A stretch of DNA of 64,000 bases, from NCBI GenBank assembly GCA_020638065.1, contig JACKJG010000006.1, positions 164,264-228,263 of the forward strand, written 5' to 3'. Below the pieces are notes generated by a model. It made no database searches and was not told the origin of the DNA. It saw only the letters and a program-made list of their open reading frames with translations. This DNA comes from Hyphomicrobiaceae bacterium (lineage in GTDB: Bacteria > Pseudomonadota > Alphaproteobacteria > Rhizobiales > Devosiaceae). A program made the translations under genes and the position numbers. This document shows positions 47,046 through 58,515 of the stretch, one piece after another (the first letter of the stretch is position 1; every line of letters starts with the position of its first letter).

Positions 47046-49310
47046 ATGACCACAAGAACGAGTGGTCCGCGGGTTCTGCTTCGGCAATTGCGCGAAACGA
47101 TGGCCGAGCAGCTGGGCTCACAGGACCGGCTGGACAAGATTGTCGATCTGATCGCCAAGAACATGGGTGCCGAAGTGTGCTCGTTCTATGTGCTGCGCGA
47201 CGATGGTGCGCTCGAGCTTTTCGCGACCCATGGCCTCAAACCCGAAGCGGTGCACATGACGACCCTGAGGCTTGGCGAAGGCCTTGTCGGTCTCATCGGG
47301 GCGAGCGCCGAACCCTTGTCGCTCCAGGACGCGCCATCGCATCCGGCTTTTGCCTATCGTCCGGAAACGGGCGAAGAGCGCTTTCATGGCTTTCTTGGCG
47401 TGCCGGTGCTCAAGGCGGGGCAAACGCTCGGGGTACTGGTCGTGCAAAGCGCGTCGAAGCGCACCTATGGCGACGATGAAACCGAGGCCATGCTGACGAC
47501 CGCCACCATTCTGGCGGAAATGTTCTCGGCCTCCGAATTCGACACGCTGATCAAGCCGGGTTCGGACATCGATCTCAGGCGTCCGCGCATGTTCGAGGGC
47601 AATGGCTTCTCGGACGGGGTCGCGCTCGGGCACGTGGTGCTTCACGATCCGCGTGTGGTGGTACGCAATTTCGTGGCCGACGACGTGGATGCGGAAAAGG
47701 AACGGCTGGAGGCCGCGCTGGAACGTATGCGCATGTCGATCGACGACATGTTCAGCCATGGCGATATGCAGGTCTCTTCGGACCATCGCGACATCCTTGA
47801 AAGCTACCGCATGTTCGCCAACGACCGAGGCTGGCTCAGGCGCATGCTCGAGGCGGTGGAGAACGGGCTGACGGCGGAAGCTGCCGTCGAGCGGGTGCAG
47901 AACGATACCCGCGCGCGCATGCTTCGACAGACCGATCAATATATCCGCGAGCGGTTGCACGATCTTGACGATCTCGCCAACCGGCTGCTCAGGGTTCTCA
48001 CCGGAGATGGCGACGCCTTTACGCATCGCGACCTGCCGGACGATGCGATCATCGTGGCGCGCAATATGGGCCCCGCCGATCTTCTCGAATATGACCGCAG
48101 CAAACTGCGCGGCATCGTTCTCGAAGAGGGCGCGACGACGGCGCATGTGTCGATCGTGGCGCGCTCGCTCGGCATCGTCGCCGTCGGCCAGGCCGACAAT
48201 ATCGTGTCCATGAGCGAAAGCGGCGATGACATCATCGTCGACGGGACTGAAGGCGTCGTGCATCTGCGCCCGACCCCGGATCTCGAATCGATCTATGTCG
48301 AAAAGGTCCGGCTCAGCGCCAAGCGGCAGGAGCAGTTCGCGGCTCTACGCGACAAGCCGGCGATCACACGCGATGGCGTGCGGGTGACGCTTTTGCACAA
48401 TTCGGGCCTGTTGATGGACCTGCCAGCGCTCGACGAGACCGGCGCGGAAGGGGTAGGTCTTTTCCGCACCGAATTGCAGTTCATGATCGCCTCGAAAATG
48501 CCGCGCCTGCAGGAGCAGGTCGATCTCTATCGCGAGGCCATGGATCGGGCCCGAGAGCGGCCGATTGTGTTCCGCCTTCTCGATATTGGTGGCGACAAGG
48601 TTGTGCCTTATCTGCGTTCGGCGCCGGAGGAAAACCCGGCCATGGGCTGGCGGTCGCTGCGGCTGGCGCTTGACCGGCCGGGTCTTTTGAAGACCCAGGT
48701 CCGGGCCCTGTTGCAGGCGGCGAACGGACGGGCGCTCAAGATTCTCGTTCCAATGGTCACCGAGACGTCCGAATTCCTGTCCTGCAAGCAGGTGGTTCTG
48801 CGCGAGGTCGAGCGGTTGGCGCGGTCGGGATACGAAAAGCCGGCAAGCCTCGAAATCGGTGCGATGATCGAGGTGCCCTCGCTTCTGTTCGAATTGGAAG
48901 ACCTGCTGCCGCATTGCGATTTCATTTCCATCGGTTCGAACGATCTGGTGCAGTTCCTGACCGCTGCCGATCGGGCCAATCCGCGCGTTGCGACCAATTA
49001 CGATCCGATTGCCAAGCCGCGTCTGCGCGCCATCAGGCAGATCGTTCGGGCGGCCGATGCGCACAATGTTCCCCTCACCATGTGCGGCGAACTGGCGGGC
49101 CATCCGGTCGAGGCGCTTGCCTTGCTTGCGGTGGGGATGCGGCGTTTGAGTATGGGTCCGTCATCGATCGGACAGGTCAAGAGCATGGTGCTCGACACTG
49201 AGCTCGGCCCGATCGCTCGGGCGGTCAACGAGGTGCTCGACGGTCCCGAACAGGTCAATATCCGCTCGCTTCTCACCGAAATTGCGGGCAAACAAAGCCT
49301 GCCCGCCTAG
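47046..49310 (+). CDS. ptsP: Phosphoenolpyruvate-protein phosphotransferase PtsP (EI-Ntr)
   Basis: 754 residues. GAF domain (about 20-165), then PEP-utilising N domain with phosphorylatable His in ATTAHVSIVARSLG (about residue 365), and the C-terminal PEP-binding barrel (GVGLFRTELQFM, SIGSNDLVQFLTAADRANPR, LTMCGELAGHP). First protein of the nitrogen PTS chain that signals nitrogen/carbon status via NPr and EIIA-Ntr. Confidence 0.96.
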   Translation: MTTRTSGPRVLLRQLRETMAEQLGSQDRLDKIVDLIAKNMGAEVCSFYVLRDDGALELFATHGLKPEAVHMTTLRLGEGLVGLIGASAEPLSLQDAPSHPAFAYRPETGEERFHGFLGVPVLKAGQTLGVLVVQSASKRTYGDDETEAMLTTATILAEMFSASEFDTLIKPGSDIDLRRPRMFEGNGFSDGVALGHVVLHDPRVVVRNFVADDVDAEKERLEAALERMRMSIDDMFSHGDMQVSSDHRDILESYRMFANDRGWLRRMLEAVENGLTAEAAVERVQNDTRARMLRQTDQYIRERLHDLDDLANRLLRVLTGDGDAFTHRDLPDDAIIVARNMGPADLLEYDRSKLRGIVLEEGATTAHVSIVARSLGIVAVGQADNIVSMSESGDDIIVDGTEGVVHLRPTPDLESIYVEKVRLSAKRQEQFAALRDKPAITRDGVRVTLLHNSGLLMDLPALDETGAEGVGLFRTELQFMIASKMPRLQEQVDLYREAMDRARERPIVFRLLDIGGDKVVPYLRSAPEENPAMGWRSLRLALDRPGLLKTQVRALLQAANGRALKILVPMVTETSEFLSCKQVVLREVERLARSGYEKPASLEIGAMIEVPSLLFELEDLLPHCDFISIGSNDLVQFLTAADRANPRVATNYDPIAKPRLRAIRQIVRAADAHNVPLTMCGELAGHPVEALALLAVGMRRLSMGPSSIGQVKSMVLDTELGPIARAVNEVLDGPEQVNIRSLLTEIAGKQSLPA

Positions 49311-49339
49311 CGAGATTTCATTCAACTTTACGGGGAGCG

Positions 49340-50425
49340 ATGCGCATGGCGCGATTGCCCGACGACAAATTGTCTGCCCTTGAGGCGCATTATCAGGACA
49401 TCGAGGCGCAAATGGCCGCGGGTCCCGATCCGCAGGCCTATGTGAAGTTGGCCAAGGAGCACAAGGAGCTCAGCGATGTGGTCGGCGCGATCCGCGACTA
49501 TCGCAAGGTCGAGGATAATCTGAAGGAGGCGCGGCGGTTGCTGAACGGCTCCGATCACGAATTGCGCGAAATGGCCGAGATGGAAATCGAGGAACTCGAG
49601 CCAAAATTCGATGACATGGTGGAGCATATCCGGGTTTTGCTGCTGCCCAAGGACGCCGCGGACGACAAGAGCGTCATTCTCGAAGTCCGCGCCGGAACCG
49701 GCGGCGACGAGGCGGCGCTTTTTGCGGGCGATCTCTTCCGCATGTATTCGCGCTATGCCGAGTTGCAGGGCTGGAAGGTCAATGTGATGGAAAAGAGCGA
49801 TGGCGATGTTGGCGGCTACAAGGAAATCATCGCCTCGGTTTCCGGAGAGGGCGCCTATGCCAAGCTGAAATACGAATCCGGTGTGCATCGGGTCCAGCGG
49901 GTTCCGGAAACCGAGGCCGGCGGACGCATCCACACCTCGGCGGCAACGGTTGCCGTTTTGCCCGATGTGGAGGATGTGGATATCGAAATCCGGCCCGAAG
50001 ATATCCGCATCGATACGATGCGCGCGTCGGGCGCGGGCGGGCAGCATGTGAACACGACGGATTCGGCGGTGCGGATCACCCACATTCCATCCGGCATCGT
50101 GGTCACCGCCTCGGAGAAAAGCCAGCACCAGAACCGGGCAACGGCGATGAAAGTGCTTCGGGCCCGCCTCTATGACGAACAGAAAGAGGCGCAGGACAGG
50201 GAACGTTCTGATGCGCGCAAGATGCAGGTCGGTTCGGGCGACCGGTCCGAGCGCATCCGCACCTACAATTTTCCGCAAGGCCGCGTAACCGATCACCGTA
50301 TCAACCTCACGCTCTACAAGCTTGACCGGATCATTGCCGGCGACGAGCTTGAGGAGCTGATCGAAGCGCTGATTACCGAAAATCAGGCCGCGCAACTGGC
50401 AGCGATGGACGGGCTCGAGGGGTGA
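49340..50425 (+). CDS. prfA: Peptide chain release factor 1
   Basis: 361 residues. Catalytic GGQ at residues 233-235 (ASGAGGQHVNTT) and the first domain's VRAGTGGDEAALF. Reads UAA and UAG. ATG 49340 (or 49346). Stop overlaps the prmC GTG start (4 nt), pairing RF1 with the enzyme that methylates its GGQ glutamine. Confidence 0.97.
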   Translation: MRMARLPDDKLSALEAHYQDIEAQMAAGPDPQAYVKLAKEHKELSDVVGAIRDYRKVEDNLKEARRLLNGSDHELREMAEMEIEELEPKFDDMVEHIRVLLLPKDAADDKSVILEVRAGTGGDEAALFAGDLFRMYSRYAELQGWKVNVMEKSDGDVGGYKEIIASVSGEGAYAKLKYESGVHRVQRVPETEAGGRIHTSAATVAVLPDVEDVDIEIRPEDIRIDTMRASGAGGQHVNTTDSAVRITHIPSGIVVTASEKSQHQNRATAMKVLRARLYDEQKEAQDRERSDARKMQVGSGDRSERIRTYNFPQGRVTDHRINLTLYKLDRIIAGDELEELIEALITENQAAQLAAMDGLEG

Positions 50426-51282
50426 GCGGCAAATCTGTCGGCGCGGCCTGGCGGGCGGCTGCCAAGTCTCTGTCGGCTTCGGGGATCGGCGAAGCGGACC
50501 GCGACGCGCAGCTCCTGCTGATGGCGGCGGCAGAAATCGATCAGACGCGATTGGTTCTGGGCGCGGATGCGCCGCTATGCGATGAGGCGGCGGCCCGGTT
50601 CGATAGGATGATCGCGCGGCGGATCGACGGAGAGCCGGTGGCGCGCATTCTCGGGATCAAGGACTTCTACGGTCTCGAATTCGAACTCGGGGCCGCGACG
50701 CTTGTTCCACGCCCTGAAACCGAATTGCTGGTTGATCTCGGTCTGGAATTCTGCCGCGCGCGCACCGCACCGCGCATTCTCGATCTCGGGACCGGGACCG
50801 GGGCCATTCTGATCGCGCTTCTGGCCAATCTGCAATCGGCGACGGGGGTCGGTGTGGATATCAGTGCCGATGCGCTCGATATCGCGTCTGCCAATGCGGC
50901 GCGCAACGGCGTCGCCAACCGGGCTGAATGGCGGAATGGTTCCTGGTTCGGGCCGATCCCGGGTGATGAGCGGTTCGACCTTGTTGTGTCGAACCCACCT
51001 TACATCGCCAGTGATGTGATTTCCGGGCTGCAGGTGGAAGTGCGCGACCATGATCCGAGGCGGTCACTCGATGGCGGGGTGGACGGGCTGGATGCCTATC
51101 GGCAGATTCTGACCTCTGCCGGGTCGCACCTCACAAGGGGCGGGATGCTGCTTTTCGAAATCGGCTACGATCAGGGTGAAGCCGTTCGGGATATGTTTGA
51201 AAATGCCGGGTTTGGGCATTGCCGGATCGTTCCGGACCTGAGTGGACTGGATCGGGCGATCATCGCGCATAAGCCCGGTTGA
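50422..51282 (+). CDS. prmC: Release factor glutamine methyltransferase PrmC
   Basis: 286 residues. SAM-binding LDLGTGTGAILIAL, catalytic NPPY (VVSNPPYIAS) and the N-terminal helical region (RDAQLLLMAAAEI, VARILGIKDFYGLEFEL). Methylates the Gln of the GGQ in RF1/RF2. GTG start in prfA's stop. Confidence 0.97.
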   Translation: MSGKSVGAAWRAAAKSLSASGIGEADRDAQLLLMAAAEIDQTRLVLGADAPLCDEAAARFDRMIARRIDGEPVARILGIKDFYGLEFELGAATLVPRPETELLVDLGLEFCRARTAPRILDLGTGTGAILIALLANLQSATGVGVDISADALDIASANAARNGVANRAEWRNGSWFGPIPGDERFDLVVSNPPYIASDVISGLQVEVRDHDPRRSLDGGVDGLDAYRQILTSAGSHLTRGGMLLFEIGYDQGEAVRDMFENAGFGHCRIVPDLSGLDRAIIAHKPG

Positions 51283-51589
51283 AGCGCCCGGAAATTGAGG
51301 GTTTGGCAGGGATAATGCGTTTTTTGCTTGGAAAAGCGGCACAAAAGGTTTAGGACAATATTGCTGTCAGAGGTGATTTGAATCACCTTGTGATGACCAT
51401 CCGATCATTGATGATTTTGAATTGCGCGGTGGGCGTGTTCTTGGAGCCGAAGCGGGTTCCAATTCGATGACGTGGTCACGGCCGGCACTTTAGAGGCCAA
51501 ATGGTGGAATTGTCCGGGCGGGTACAGCCCCGAGGGCAAAGGTGTGCACAGGTTGTTCCTGTGCGCTGGAGTAGAGAACTCAGTCGCTT
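51283..51589. other. prmC-DUF4167 spacer with structured leader
   Basis: 307 nt without a protein gene. It contains a perfect 8-bp palindrome AGGTGATT/AATCACCT (51371-51388), an AT-rich patch and, 25 nt before the DUF4167 start, a 7-bp hairpin GCACAGG/CCTGTGC (51546-51564). The GC-rich leader (CGGGTACAGCCCCGAGGG at about 51517-51536) suggests a structured 5' UTR. No known riboswitch class is recognised. Confidence 0.45.
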
Positions 51590-52198
51590 ATGAGACCAAA
51601 TCAACAGAGCAAGCGTTCACGTGGACGCAGCAATAGCAACCGCAAGAACACCAATCCGCTTTCGCGGTCTTATGAATCGAACGGTCCCGACGTTCGTATT
51701 CGTGGCAATGCCCAGACCATCGCGGACAAATATGCCCAGCTCGCGCGCGATGCGCACAGCGCCGGCGATTCGGTTGCGGCGGAAAACTACCTCCAGCACG
51801 CCGAACATTATAATCGCATCATTCTCTCCGCCCAGGCCCAGCAGCAGGCCCGGTTCGAAGGCAACAACGATCAGCGCGCCGATTCTGGCAGTGATGATGA
51901 TGGCGATGACGACGATGATGCCGTCGGCATGGTTGCCAGAAGCAATTCATCGCAGGGCGACAGCGACAATGCCGAGCCCGCTGGCAAGGCAGACGATGCC
52001 GCCTCCGACGAGGGTGATGAAGCCGACAAGTCCGAGGCCGCGCCGCGCCGGGAACGCCGGCCGCGCCGCCGCACACGTTCATCCGAGAGTGCGGACGATC
52101 AGTCCAGTGGTGGCACGGACCCGTCCAAGGCGCCGCAGCCCAGCCTTTCCGATCTTCCTTCATTCGTGACCAACGGCGCCGACGCTCCGGCTGAGTAG
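51590..52198 (+). CDS. DUF4167 domain-containing protein
   Basis: 202 residues. N-terminus is basic and Asn/Ser-rich (MRPNQQSKRSRGRSNSNRKN), then the DUF4167 core VRIRGNAQTIADKYAQLARD and SVAAENYLQHAEHYNRIIL, followed by an acidic disordered region (about 95-150) and a basic Arg stretch (RRERRPRRRTRSS). It looks RNA- or ribosome-binding. Position after prmC is conserved in the order. Function unknown. Confidence 0.9.
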   Translation: MRPNQQSKRSRGRSNSNRKNTNPLSRSYESNGPDVRIRGNAQTIADKYAQLARDAHSAGDSVAAENYLQHAEHYNRIILSAQAQQQARFEGNNDQRADSGSDDDGDDDDDAVGMVARSNSSQGDSDNAEPAGKADDAASDEGDEADKSEAAPRRERRPRRRTRSSESADDQSSGGTDPSKAPQPSLSDLPSFVTNGADAPAE

Positions 52199-52204
52199 CG
52201 AGAA

Positions 52205-52254
52205 ACGACCACGCAGTGGGAGAATTGGTCCGGTGGACCAATTCTAGTTTCGAG
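52205..52254 (+). repeat. Imperfect direct repeat, copy 1 (with hairpin)
   Basis: Shares ACGA-CACGCAG-GGGAGAATTGG and a trailing AGTTTCGAG with 52377-52425. Contains the complete 11-bp hairpin. Confidence 0.65.
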
Positions 52255-52376
52255 CGCGAGGGCAGGCGCCAAAGGCACCGGGTGCCCCGCAACCGGTTGA
52301 TGCGGAGCATCAGGCCGAAGCTCCGGCGGAGCATCGGCAGGTTTCGAACGCCCGAAGCCTGTGGCTAAGGGCAAAC

Positions 52377-52425
52377 ACGAGCACGCAGCGGGAGAATTGG
52401 CCCGCGGGTTGATTTCAGTTTCGAG
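52377..52425 (+). repeat. Imperfect direct repeat, copy 2 (hairpin decayed)
   Basis: Second copy of the 52205-52254 unit; the hairpin's 3' arm has diverged, so it no longer folds perfectly. Confidence 0.65.
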
Positions 52426-52575
52426 AATTCAGGCACAAAACGTGGCGTTGCGATAAACGTCGCGTATTTGCAGAGTGATCAAGCCGGGTGATTTCAGTGT
52501 GGGCTCCCGGGCCAGGTTCTGTCGGTGGCAGTCAGCGGGGTTCCAGGTGGCGTTTCGGTTCGGTCCGTCTTGGGC

Positions 52576-53286
52576 TCACGTGTCTTTGGTCGCGGGATGC
52601 ATGGCATGGATCTCGCGTGCAACAGCGGCTTGCAGCACCCAGAGGTTGCGATCGCGAAAGCCATGTTTTTCGAGTTGTTCGACCGTGCGCTGCAAATAGG
52701 TTGCAGCGGCACCCCAGTGACCCGCCGCGCGGGCAGTGATGTGTGCAACCTCCTCAAGCGGTAGACGTCCGGCATAGGCGGGGCCGCTCGGATCGGCCAC
52801 GAACGCCAGCGCCTTCATCGGGGTGCCGCCGGCGTCGACCGTGATCCAGCGCGGCACGTTCGTTGGCGGACTGGCGTCGATCTCACGCTTGAGCAGGGCA
52901 ACCATCTCAGCGACCGGATCGGCATCCGGCAATTGATAGACCAGACCTTTGCAGCTTCCCCCGCGGTCGAGCGCAAGCATCAGTGCCGGTCGTTCGCGTG
53001 TGCCGCGCCAGCGCGTGAGTTTCAGGCAAAACGAGCGATGCCAACCGAGGGCGCGTGCAGGGCGGTAGGCGAGCGTATCAATCTCAGGGTTCCAGATCAG
53101 CGATCCATAGGCAAAGAGCCAAGTCGGCCCGTCGGGCCGGGACGCGACAAAATCGCATGCCATGGCCTCGAATTCTTCGTCGGTGAAGTCGCGGCTGCCG
53201 GGCTCGGGACCCGGGTCGGGCTCAGTGCGCTCGATCAGCGCGGCGAGTTCCGCGGTGAGCGCCATCGCATTGCGGTCAACGGTCAT
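52576..53286 (-). CDS. Gamma-glutamylcyclotransferase (ChaC-like)
   Basis: 236 residues. ChaC signatures: WLFAYGSLIWNPEID (the Y-G-S-L substrate loop), ARALGWHRSFCLKLTRWRGT and the catalytic Glu region around GRLPLEEVAHI. Degrades glutathione to 5-oxoproline and Cys-Gly. Divergent from clpB. Confidence 0.88.
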   Translation of the reverse strand: MTVDRNAMALTAELAALIERTEPDPGPEPGSRDFTDEEFEAMACDFVASRPDGPTWLFAYGSLIWNPEIDTLAYRPARALGWHRSFCLKLTRWRGTRERPALMLALDRGGSCKGLVYQLPDADPVAEMVALLKREIDASPPTNVPRWITVDAGGTPMKALAFVADPSGPAYAGRLPLEEVAHITARAAGHWGAAATYLQRTVEQLEKHGFRDRNLWVLQAAVAREIHAMHPATKDT

Positions 53287-53347
53287 GCCGGTCTCCGTGC
53301 GTCAAGGAGCGAACCCGGATGGTAGCATACCGCATTGGATTGAGCCC

Positions 53348-53375
53348 CTTTTCTTTTCGCGCCCAGACCCCATAT
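53348..53375 (+). promoter_or_regulatory. clpB: Possible heat-shock (sigma32) promoter of clpB
   Basis: CCCCATAT (53368-53375) equals the sigma32 -10 consensus CCCCATNT; CTTTTC 14 nt upstream is a weak -35 match (consensus CTTGAA). It would start transcription ~110 nt before clpB, which is normally heat-shock controlled. Confidence 0.35.
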
Positions 53376-53491
53376 GTCAGGCGAAGCGGAATGCCACACA
53401 GTGGGTTCCGGCGAATTGCCGACGCTTCGGGACGTTCGATGCCGCGCCGCAATGGGCGCATGGGACGGGCCGCGAAAAGGAGAGTTGATAA

Positions 53492-56123
<2,632 letters not shown>

Positions 56124-56181
56124 GGACTTTCCCACGCCCTTTCGTCCGATCCCGGGCGGTGCGAGCCGTCTCATGCAGAAC

Positions 56182-56223
56182 AAAGCCCTCACCCTGAGCG
56201 TGTCGAAGGGTGGGGGCTTTTTC
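56182..56223 (+). terminator. Rho-independent terminator of clpB
   Basis: AAAGCCCTCACCCT (56182-56195) pairs with AGGGTGGGGGCTTT (56207-56220) with one or two mismatches and runs into TTTTTC. The stem contains a CTCACCCTGAGCGTGTCGAAGG-type core (here split by residue), itself a common repeat in this group. Confidence 0.7.
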
Positions 56224-56321
56224 GTGTGCAATTTCCCTCGGCGTCCCGGCCGCCGCGCCGGGACCCCTGCCAAGCACTACGCATGGTCCTGACCTCATTC
56301 TAAACAAGACCTATCCGCCGC

Positions 56322-56603
56322 GTCATGCTCGGGCCTGACCCGAGCATCCACTCTGCCGTGCCGCTTGTTGGATCGGGTGAGGCGAATGCGCCCTCCGTCT
56401 CCGGTGCCGACGAGCGGAAGGGTTCAATGGACCCTCGGGCCAAGCCCGAGGGTGACGGGTTGGGCGTGAGGGTTTCTCATCGTCATTGCGAGCGCAGCGA
56501 AGCAATCCAGAAAATGAACAGTATCGGTGCGGGTAAGAGTCCACCCCTTTTTGCCTCGCGCACTGCCACGAACTACCCGTCTTCCTCGGGTTCGACCCGA
56601 GGG
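56322..56603. repeat. Cluster of intergenic palindromic elements
   Basis: Three CTCGGG-N5-CCCGAG palindromes: ATGCTCGGG/CCCGAGCAT (56325-56347), ACCCTCGGG/CCCGAGGGT (56430-56452), CCTCGGG/CCCGAGG (56584-56602). A GTCATTGCGAG half-element at 56482-56492 matches the arm of the repeat at 34702. The cluster lies at the edge of the low-GC reverse-transcriptase segment. Confidence 0.75.
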
Positions 56604-56705
56604 AGACGGGTGTAATTGACCATACGTGACCATGGCACCCAAGAATGGTTTGCGCTCTTCGTGCCGCGGTCGCAGATTGCCTCGCGGAACCACAGCATAG
56701 ACAAA

Positions 56706-58178
56706 CTATAGAGGAATATTGCGCCTAATACAGGCATCATATCCATGTCTTGCGACGGCCTTGTCGAAGGCCTTAATCATGATTGACATGGCTTCTGATT
56801 TGTATTTTTTTGTTTGACTGTGAAACGAAACATTATACCCAGAGAAGGCCCGATTTGCCCGTTTGATATACTGCAGAAAAGTCCATTTCCTGAAATCTTT
56901 TTCAGAAAAGCTGACCGTTCTGATTATCTTGCGTAATTCAAAATTGATCTGGGCATTGCTTTTGAGCCAGTTGTCGCCTCTGGCACGATAGCGCTTTACA
57001 AACTTCTTCGACCAACCGTAGGTGCGCCGCTTTAGCTTTCGCCAAGCATTTGAGAGTGTCGCGTCTTTTATTTCGACTTTTGTGCCGTCGAACTCAAAGC
57101 CCAAGTATTCTAGGCCATTCTTGGAGGCCTGGCCAAAGATCTGAGTGTAAACTTGTGAATTTGGACTCGTTCGGATGAACCGTCCAATCGCGACTTTCTT
57201 GTCCTGAATTTTCAGTCTGTCGCCATGCCTTTTGATGGCGTCCTGTAGATAGATTTTTGCAGCGTCAAACGGCTGTCCATTGACCCGAGGCAATATCACA
57301 ATAATATCATCGCTGTACCGGAAAGCCATGCCGCCGCGTTTTCTAGCCCATCGATGAAGTTGCTGGTCGAAGTCAATCAAATAGATGTTCGCGATGAGAT
57401 CAGAAATCGGCGTGCCTTGCGGAATCCCATAGGTTGCGTTGTTTTTCTGAACTAGACTTGGCAACGAACGGTCGCCGCCACAAATTTTTTCCCTGAACTC
57501 GTTAGGCGTGCACATTTGCCTCTTCCGTGACGCTCTGAGTTTGTCGATTTTTCGTTGCCGTTTTTCTTTGCGATTTGTGCCGCGGCCCTTTTCAAACATG
57601 CCCAGTCGATCATAAACGGCATCGCGATCAACAACACAGTAATTTGTGAGTGCCTTTAGAACGGCCTCTTCATGTGGCGCGAGAGGTCGATGGAGCACCA
57701 ATTCAATTGTATGTCGAATTTTCGCGTGATCTAGGTTCTCAAAATAGGAGCTGATGTCTACAACTGTTACGTCGGCATCGCCAATCTCGCGAATGAAGTC
57801 AAATGCATCCTTAGCGAAATCTATGTTGCACTTTCCTGTATTTTTGAAATTCCTTATTTTACGATAAGCAATCGGAACGGTAGATATTCCTCTCCTTTCA
57901 AGTTCTTCTTCATAATATTTCGAAAAAACCGTGCGGTAATATGCAAATATCGCTGCATCTTTTCGAGCGGCGTATCTCAAGGGACGCACTTTTGTCTTTC
58001 TAGGTTGTCCCTTTTTTGGAAATTTTTCCCATTTTTCGTAAAAACGTATGAGAGGAAAGAACGGGTGTTTCAGAACCTTCGTTGGGTCTGTGACGTAAGC
58101 GACTAGATCGCTTTCAGAAATGTCTGCGTCGAAGTGGAGATAGGATTTAATGTCCTTTGGGCGTGGTTTCCATGTCAT
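56706..58178 (-). CDS. Defence-type reverse transcriptase (UG/DRT group)
   Basis: 490 residues. Motif A carries Asp141 in VVDISSYFENLD, motif B is GIPQGTPISDLIANIYLIDF (251-270), motif C is YSDD at 288-291, followed by LEYLGFEFDG. There is no maturase, endonuclease or integrase domain and no group II intron around it; the basic C-terminal ~110 residues are helical. This layout and the structured upstream RNA fit stand-alone UG-group (DRT) antiviral RTs; DRT2 or DRT9-like is my guess from architecture, not proven. The start ATG has GAGGAA ~9 nt upstream. GC content is much lower than in the flanks, pointing to horizontal transfer. Confidence 0.88.
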   Translation of the reverse strand: MTWKPRPKDIKSYLHFDADISESDLVAYVTDPTKVLKHPFFPLIRFYEKWEKFPKKGQPRKTKVRPLRYAARKDAAIFAYYRTVFSKYYEEELERRGISTVPIAYRKIRNFKNTGKCNIDFAKDAFDFIREIGDADVTVVDISSYFENLDHAKIRHTIELVLHRPLAPHEEAVLKALTNYCVVDRDAVYDRLGMFEKGRGTNRKEKRQRKIDKLRASRKRQMCTPNEFREKICGGDRSLPSLVQKNNATYGIPQGTPISDLIANIYLIDFDQQLHRWARKRGGMAFRYSDDIIVILPRVNGQPFDAAKIYLQDAIKRHGDRLKIQDKKVAIGRFIRTSPNSQVYTQIFGQASKNGLEYLGFEFDGTKVEIKDATLSNAWRKLKRRTYGWSKKFVKRYRARGDNWLKSNAQINFELRKIIRTVSFSEKDFRKWTFLQYIKRANRAFSGYNVSFHSQTKKYKSEAMSIMIKAFDKAVARHGYDACIRRNIPL

Positions 58179-58204
58179 TTCCAGGATTCCTCGCCGCCCG
58201 CATC

Positions 58205-58515
58205 TTTTTGAGTGGAAGTAGCACTTTCGCCAGGTGCGATGGGGCTTTTGCGACCCCAGTGCTACTTCCGCCGTGGCATTGGACTTTCGTCTGCTCGCCT
58301 CAGCATGGGTTCTATCCCACTTTTGCGCGATATTTCACGCGCACCTGTAACCGCAAAAATAGCGGCTCCAACATAGTGTGTTACACTGTGAGGGCAATTC
58401 GACTTGGAATTGCGCTCCTATCAAACACGCGACAATGGAGAATTCAAATGATCACTTTCGTGATAAATATTCTACTCATCATCATAGTGCTTGACTGTGA
58501 TAACAACAGTCTCGT
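58205..58515 (-). ncRNA. Putative structured RNA partner of the reverse transcriptase
   Basis: Dense hairpins lie just upstream of the RT: an 11-bp stem GGAAGTAGCAC/GTGCTACTTCC (58214-58224 / 58259-58269) enclosing TGGGG/CCCCA; a TGCGCG/CGCGCA stem (58324-58343); CCGC/GCGG (58351-58365); an 8-bp hairpin (58372-58390); GCAATTC/GAATTGC (58394-58413); ATCAC-GAAA-GTGAT on the minus strand (58451-58464); GACTGT/ACAGTC (58493-58511). GNRA (GAAA) tetraloops appear when read on the RT strand. By position this could be the template or guide RNA of the RT. The ends and promoter are not determined. Confidence 0.5.

Larger units (their letters stand above)
52199..52575. other. Hairpin-rich spacer after the DUF4167 gene
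   Basis: 377 nt with no credible gene (short overlapping frames only). It has a strong 11-bp hairpin AGAATTGGTCC/GGACCAATTCT (52221-52245) and two imperfect direct repeats (52205-52254 and 52377-52425), with smaller hairpins GATGC-GCATC and GCTCC-GGAGC between. The hairpins may end DUF4167 transcription. Confidence 0.5.
56124..56705. other. Repeat-rich spacer between clpB and the reverse transcriptase
   Basis: 582 nt with no credible gene. It holds the clpB terminator (56182-56223) and a cluster of alphaproteobacterial intergenic palindromes (56322-56603). The last ~90 nt before the RT gene's 3' end show nothing recognisable. Confidence 0.6.

Noticed and set aside
52488..52775. Short overlapping frames before the ChaC-like gene
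   Set aside because: No homology or ribosome-binding site; they overlap the ChaC 3' end in other frames.
53340..53345. TTGAGC as the -35 of the clpB heat-shock promoter
   Set aside because: The spacing to CCCCATAT is 22 nt, too long for sigma32.
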